Shown here: positions 58,783-64,000 of the stretch, piece by piece
Layout: each line of letters begins with the position of its first letter
How positions within the stretch are numbered: position 1 is the first letter of the stretch
NCBI GenBank assembly: GCA_003952965.2
Contig: RXIC02000097.1
Location: 1-64,000 of the forward strand
Source of the DNA: Morella rubra
Taxonomy: Eukaryota > Streptophyta > Magnoliopsida > Fagales > Myricaceae
Length of the DNA: 64,000 bases
Direction: 5' to 3'
Notes under the pieces: model-generated
Databases searched by the model: none
What the model saw: only the letters and a program-made list of their open reading frames with translations
Told to the model about the DNA's origin: nothing
Translations under genes and position numbers: made by a program

Positions 58783-60260
58783 TTTTAATCTGTAAAATAA
58801 GGCAAAAACAAATAAATTGTCAATTAACACTGTCCACATTGTAACATAGCATTTGCACAACATATAAAATGATGCCGTCTAATGCAAACAAGCGTTCGAA
58901 CACTTTGTAGCCGTCCGAACGAATCATAAAACGACCAAGTTTTAGGAAACAAATGTGCACACTCTAGCATAACCATCCGCAACAAAAAAATCCTAAAAAA
59001 TAATTTTTTAACATGTGTATATATCCTACACAAAATGATAGCATATAATTGAACAGCATCTACATGCAAATAGAAGCTGTCTGAATGTCTAATGAAAGAA
59101 TCTAATTTTAGGTAATATATGTGTGCTCGCTAAGATAACCGTCCGCAATAAAAATACTCCTAAAAATTAAATTTTTAACATGTTTATATATCATAAACAA
59201 AACAATAGCGTATAATGGATCAATGTCCGCACGCACTAATACACCGTCTCAACGACTAATAAAATGACCTAGTTTAGGGAACAAACGTGCGCACGGTAGC
59301 ATAACCATCCACAACAAAAATAGTCCTAAAATGTAATTTTTTAACATGTTTATATATCCGAAACAAATAACAGCGTATAATTGAACAACGTCTGCATGTA
59401 AATAGAAGCCATGCACACGACTAACCAAAAAAAACGTAGTTCAAAACTCATGAACACAAGTACATATCTTGAACTAAACGACGGCGTATATAGCCAACAT
59501 CGTCCGCACATCACACTCAAGATGTCTGCATGACCATTTTAAAATGGCAACGTTTCCAAAAAAACTAACCGTAGAAAATTTAAAACAATCTGTCTAGATG
59601 GCTGAACCATCCAGACGTATCGTGGGGAAGAAGACTGAGTTGACTTAGACATGGCCGGCCTCTCCCCCACCTCCAAAACTACCCCAAACCAACACCAAAC
59701 ATTACAAAATTATAGCCTAAACAATCCTACAACATTAGGCAATCCATATCAATACAAAGATTGGCCATCAAACAACTATGGTGGCGAAAATCTAATATGA
59801 AATTTTCTACTAAATAACTTTAAAAGCACGATTTTTTAAACGAAATAAAAACATGAGAAGGATACCTGGATAGAAAGAACTCCATGAAATAGGATTGAAA
59901 AGCAAGATTTTGGACGAAAAAGTGAATGCACCTGTGAAAGGATAGAAAATGGTGTAATGCGGTGTAAAATGTCGTTCAAATGGCTTCTGTTTGACTTTTA
60001 AAATCCGTCCACACCATTCGGACGCCTAGCTACCATGTGGACATTCAGATTTTTCACGAGGACTAATCAAATTCCCATGCATTAAATTGCAATCGTGAGC
60101 CGTTAGGAAAATCTTGTGGAAATGATGGCGTTCAGATGATAAGAGTTAGTGTAGACATATATGGGTGGGCAAATGTTTGGAATGTGCAACGTGGAGTACC
60201 ACCATTCGCTGAAATTATAGCCATACGTGTCTGGATGGCGAAGGACCGTGCAGATGCGAA
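58783..60260. repeat. Palindromic-word region of element E, no gene
   Basis: It carries words such as GCGTTCGAAC, CCGTCCGAACG, CGTCCGCA and CATTCGGACG at irregular spacing. Three or four diverged blocks of about 180 bases share AACCATCCGCAACAAAAA, TAATTTTTTAACATG and TATATATCC (58960-59400), a tandem-like pattern. No coding sequence is evident. Confidence 0.55.
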
Positions 60261-60299
60261 CAACTATTTTGATAGGAACCCCAACCTAGACCCCTTACC

Positions 60300-61281
60300 A
60301 ATGCCTATCTACCTCACAAGTAAAGACTTGTGAGTACTTGTGTTTAGTCCATGCCTCAATTGATACTCTATGGCTGACCCATTGAAGCACTCAAAAGGGA
60401 AATATATCCCGAGTATTGGATCCAAAAGAAAGAAAATGAAAGAAGAAATTAAAGAAATATGGATGATTGAGAAAATGGATGAAAAGATGGATAAGCAAAC
60501 CTAAGCCCGGAACAAACTTAGAACCCAAGATACAAAGCCTAAGTTTAGAGAACCTAGAACTCAATTGTGGAACAAAATCAGCTTAACCCAAAGATGAACC
60601 TCTAACAAAGTAGATGAGATGTTAGGCCTAACCCCAAGCATCAAACTTCCTCTACTAGCCCAAGCTTCCAAGCCTAACCCCAGTCACCGATTGCCCCCAA
60701 CTTGACCAACCTAACCCAATGCAAGTTAGGTCTAACAAGTTGAATAGTGTTAGGCCTAACCTCAAGCACTATAGCACCCATGCTTGCCCAAGTGTTAGGC
60801 TTAACCCCAAATACTGAAGATAAAGGCACGAAGGCCAAATAGCTCCTTTGGAGACTTCTATATCAATTTGATAAATATTCAATGAATGCTTACAAATGGT
60901 GCCATAGAGGGGTATTTATAGTTCCTCCATGGGCTTGGGTGGCATAGGGCTTTCCTTTACAAGGAAAGCATTGATTGCCACACAATCAATCCTCTAAGAT
61001 CCTATTGAGGTTAGAAAGGAAAGATCTTATAGAGATCTGCCATTTTTCCTCAAGACTAGTCCAAAATTAAAGACAAATCAATCAAAGATTGATTGCCCAC
61101 TAATTTAGAGATGTGGCCGGCCATAAGCTTCAATATAGGGAGCAAAGGTAATTCCCACATGCCTGAAAGACTCATAACTTCAATCAAAGAACAATCTTTC
61201 CAAAATAAAACTAAGAATGTTTCCTTAATTGAATCTAACGAACATAGTAATGTTTGAGAATCAAAAAGTAATAACATAACA
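60300..61281 (-). mobile_element. LTR-like sequence on the minus strand
   Basis: Read backwards from 61281 it begins TGTTATGTTATTAC, then at about 60925 has CTATAAATACCCCTC, a good LTR-type TATA box. The part beyond contains GTTAGGCCTAAC palindromes three times (60621, 60749, 60794). There is no coding sequence. It is most likely a solo or partial LTR of unknown family lying back to back with the copia LTR that follows. The left limit is a guess. Confidence 0.4.
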
Positions 61282-61302
61282 CCCTCAAAATGGGGGGATT
61301 CG

Positions 61303-63598
61303 TGTTGGCTTTTAGTCACAATCAATATTTTGATGATAACAATAGAAGTAATTGAGATGTGAAGCAAAGAAATCCAAAATGAGCACGAAGCGATCAAGCA
61401 ACATCCCCTTCAATGGAAGTGCTCTTAAAGTGAAGACTCAAGATGCTAGGGTAATTTTGTAACTCTAAGTCTTCATCTTTAACAAGGATTTGAACCACAC
61501 ACTTGCATATTTCTTCAAAACTTGCATGAACTATTTTACCTCTTGTTTTGAAGATTTAAAAATGTTTTAAATGGCTTTAAAATATCCCAATTAAACTCCC
61601 AAACCTTTTATATACTTATGAGAAGTTAGTCTTTAAAATTGGGTATTTTAAGTTGGTCAAAATCGTGTTTTTAAAACAACCGGATCATGTGCTTAAGTTG
61701 AAAAGGTCGACCGGTTAGTTTAAAAAGTTAAGAAAAGAGCCGTTCTGACCTCTACATTATGACCGTTGGTAACGTAAACCTAGCAGTCGACCGCTCGTCA
61801 TGAATTTTTGACAGATCGACTCGCAACAGCTATTAACGGCTATTTTTCTTATGAGGCCTATATAAAGCCATTCCTACGCCTTTTAAAAGTTGCTGAACAA
61901 CCAAAATCATTTTGCCAAGGCTAAGAGTGATCAAAAACCTTTCAATCCTTGTTCAAACATCATTCACACATAATCAACACTTTCACATCCTTGTTGTTGT
62001 GTGAAGCCTAAGAGATAGAAATTTTTCATTGTAATATCTACTCCATCAAGGGAGTTTTAGTGGGCATTTTCGTTCATCCCTATACACTTCTAAGAGAGTG
62101 ATTCTCTTGTTTCCTTTTGGTGAGGGTTGTTCATCAAAAGGAGTAGTTTGGAGAGGTTTGTTCTCAAACTCGATTCTTGAGGCTTGTAAGAGGTGTTTCT
62201 CAAGCTCAAGTATAAGGAAAGATTTCCCTTAGTTGAAGGGACCATAGTGGAGAAACCTAAGGCTCGGTAAAGGAGCTTGAGGGGTGGATGTAGGCGGGTT
62301 TGCCGAACCACCTAAAAATCTTGTGTTTGCTTCTCTTCCCTTATCTCCTTATATTGTGCTACTAGTTTCTTGTTTTAAGTTTTATTTCTCATATTTGAGT
62401 TGCAATATATATTCTTGTGTTTAATCTTTTATTGCAATCATTCTCTTTGTGAGACTTATAGCTAGCAAACACTTTCTAAAGGGTGAGTTTCGAAAAAGTT
62501 TTGAAACTCAATTCACCCCCCTCTTGGGTTGCCTTAATCCTAGGATTTACAATTGGTATCAGAGCTTGGTGCTCTCTTTAGCAAGATTTAACAATCTTGA
62601 GTTAGAATGGCAACTTCAAGCAACAACTCTCATGTTGAGGGACTCTCAACATCTAAACCTCCTTCCTTCAATGGAAGTGATTACTCCTATTGGAAAGGAA
62701 GGATGAAAATTTATTTTCAATCCATTGACTTTGATCTATGGCTTTGTATTTTAAATGGACCTCACTACCCTGTGAAAGCTGTAGGTGAGACAATTGTCTC
62801 TTAGCCCGAGAATGAGTCTTTAGGAACAAGGTTGATGAGTACGGTACTATTGTTAGAAACAAAGTTAGATTGGTTTCTAAAGGCTATAATCAAGAAGAAG
62901 ATTGATTATGATGAAACATATGCACCCGTAGCATGTTTGGAATCCATTAGAATGCTTTTGGCCTTTGCTTGCTATAAAAATTTTATGCTTTATCAAATAG
63001 ATGTGAAAAGTGCTTTCTTGAATGGATTTATCATGGAAGAAGTCTATGTAGAACAACCACAAGGTTTTCAAACTGAAGCTTATTCAAATTTTGTTTTCAA
63101 ATTAAAAAAGGCTTTGTATGAACTAAAACAAGCTCCTAGAGCTTGGTATGATAGACTTAAAACTTTCTTTGTTGAAAAAGGTTTTTCCATGGGTAAAGTC
63201 GACATAACACTTTTCACCAAGTCCAAAAACAATAATATCATAATTGTGCAAATTTATATGGATGACATCGTATTCGGTGCTACTAATGACTCTTTTTGTC
63301 AAGAATTTTCTAAATTATGCATGAAGAGTTTGACATGAGTATGATGGGTGAGCTCAACTTCTTCCTTGGACTACAAATCAAGCAATCCAAAGAAGGAATC
63401 TTCATAAACCAAGCCAAGTATATAAAGGATCTACTCAAACGCTTTGGAATGGAGAACTTGAAAGTGGTGGAAACACCAATGAGCACATCGCTAAAGCTTG
63501 ATGTGGATGAAAAAGTTAAAAAGGTGGACATCACCAAATATAGAGGTATGATTAGAGCTCTCCTCTATTTGACGGCTAGTAGGCCAGATATTATGTTA
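61303..63598 (+). mobile_element. Sirevirus-like Ty1/copia element, broken, 5' LTR present
   Basis: Parts are a 5' LTR (61303-62551, TGTTGGC to TTACA), the primer-binding site TGGTATCAGAGC at 62554-62565, a gag start (MATSSNNSHVEGLSTSKPPS, SDYSYWKGRMKIYFQS) and reverse transcriptase (YETYAPVA-type DETYAPVACLESIRML, IDVKSAFLNGFI, LKQAPRAWYDRL, IYMDDIVFG, GELNFFLGLQIKQSKEGIFI). It resembles the element at 14650-23913 in gag and RT but has an unlike LTR. It ends where a MULE-like sequence starts. It is plainly defective, with several breaks. A purine run, AAAATGGGGGGA, lies just upstream of the LTR. Confidence 0.85.
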
Positions 63599-64000
63599 GG
63601 GAAATTTGCTTTTTAGTCACTAGATTTTTACCCTATTTTATTTTAAGTCCCAAAACTTAATGTTTCAAAATTTTAGTCCTTTATCTTTACATACTTGAAA
63701 AAAATAGTCCAGCCGTTACCTTCTGTTAGTCTAACTAACGGAATATTTTTCCGCATCAGCCCCCCATTTCCATGTAAGCAATCTATTTCCACCTCAGCCC
63801 ACCATGTTTAACGAATTAGCTTAAACGACCAGTAGCTCTCACCATGTGAATCCATTTTTTAGCCGGCTTTTAAAAAGAAAGGAAAAAAAAAGGATAAGAC
63901 AACACAGTAACTGAACGGTGCGTTTCACATTATATGTTTTGTTTGGGGAAATTAGTTGTCTTCCCTGAGTGTCTCCATGGCCATTCTTTTAAGTCTCTGA
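63599..64000. mobile_element. MULE-like terminal repeat, running off the window
   Basis: GGGAAATTTGCTTTTTAGTC with CCCAAAACTTAATGTTTC and AAAATTTTAGTCCTTTATC resembles the MULE end at 32949 (GGAAAATTGGCATTTTAGTC, TTCAAAATTTTGGTCC). It abruptly ends the copia RT. The opposite end and target copies would be beyond 64000. No coding sequence is seen in this part. Confidence 0.6.

Larger units (their letters stand above)
55393..60260 (-). mobile_element. CACTA-like element E
   Basis: The left end CACCACAAGAAAA at 55393 is one base off the canonical CACTACAAGAAAA. From there to about 60260 the non-coding DNA is peppered with self-complementary or half-palindromic words such as GTTCGGACGG, GTGCGAACGT, CCGTCCGAACG and GCGTTCGAAC. 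ORF X of this element lies at 58200-58782 and a coiled-coil remnant at about 56340-56715, both minus. No tnp2 was found. The right terminus is not recognised; the end given is where the words stop. It is interrupted near 58205 by unrelated sequence. Confidence 0.55.

Overview
The window looks like nuclear DNA of a eudicot, probably a woody or otherwise repeat-rich one. A TIR-NB-LRR (TNL) resistance gene with a C-JID domain is present, and monocots lack that class. The rest is dominated by plant LTR retrotransposons and by CACTA, hAT and MULE DNA transposons. The species cannot be named from sequence alone. I found no gene that looks intact and functional, no tRNA or rRNA gene and no CRISPR array.

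Layout. 1-271 is the end of a CACTA element. 0.8-4.0 kb is an upstream block that recurs twice more in the window. 4.1-9.9 kb is a five-exon TNL pseudogene (TIR, NB-ARC, LRR, C-JID) with a hAT element in intron 1. 10.3-11.5 kb is a second, partial 3' copy of the same gene. 11.5-12.96 kb is copy B of the upstream block. Copy B is then split by about 15 kb of nested transposons and resumes at 28.1-28.6 kb. That insert holds a CACTA element (about 13.2-26.6 kb), itself split by a Sirevirus-type copia element with two LTRs (14.65-23.9 kb), followed by an LTR-like stretch. 28.6-32.2 kb is the 5' part of a Ty3/gypsy element, with a solo copia LTR just behind its primer-binding site. 32.2-45.2 kb holds two CACTA copies of one family in opposite orientation, one of them carrying a MULE with a perfect 9-bp target duplication. 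45.2-49 kb is a broken copia element ending in copy C of the TNL upstream block. 51.8-53.1 kb holds two nearly identical fragments with a TNL LRR-like start. 54.0-54.9 kb is a short hAT element with a zf-TTF fragment. 55.4-60.3 kb is another CACTA-like element. 60.3-64 kb holds LTR fragments, a broken Sirevirus-like copia element and the start of a MULE-like end.

How it fits together. This is a decayed TNL cluster that grew by local duplication and was then invaded repeatedly by transposons. The most interesting pattern is in the CACTA elements. Three of them encode versions of one extra protein, called ORF X here: a plant-transposon-protein-like domain, followed in two of the three by a recognisable coiled coil. 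Each carries its own self-complementary word scattered through its non-coding DNA: GATCGATC in one, TTCGAAC-like in the second, TCCGAAC or GCGAAC-like in the third. A similar domain plus coiled coil sits in the 3' ORF of the Sirevirus-type copia element.
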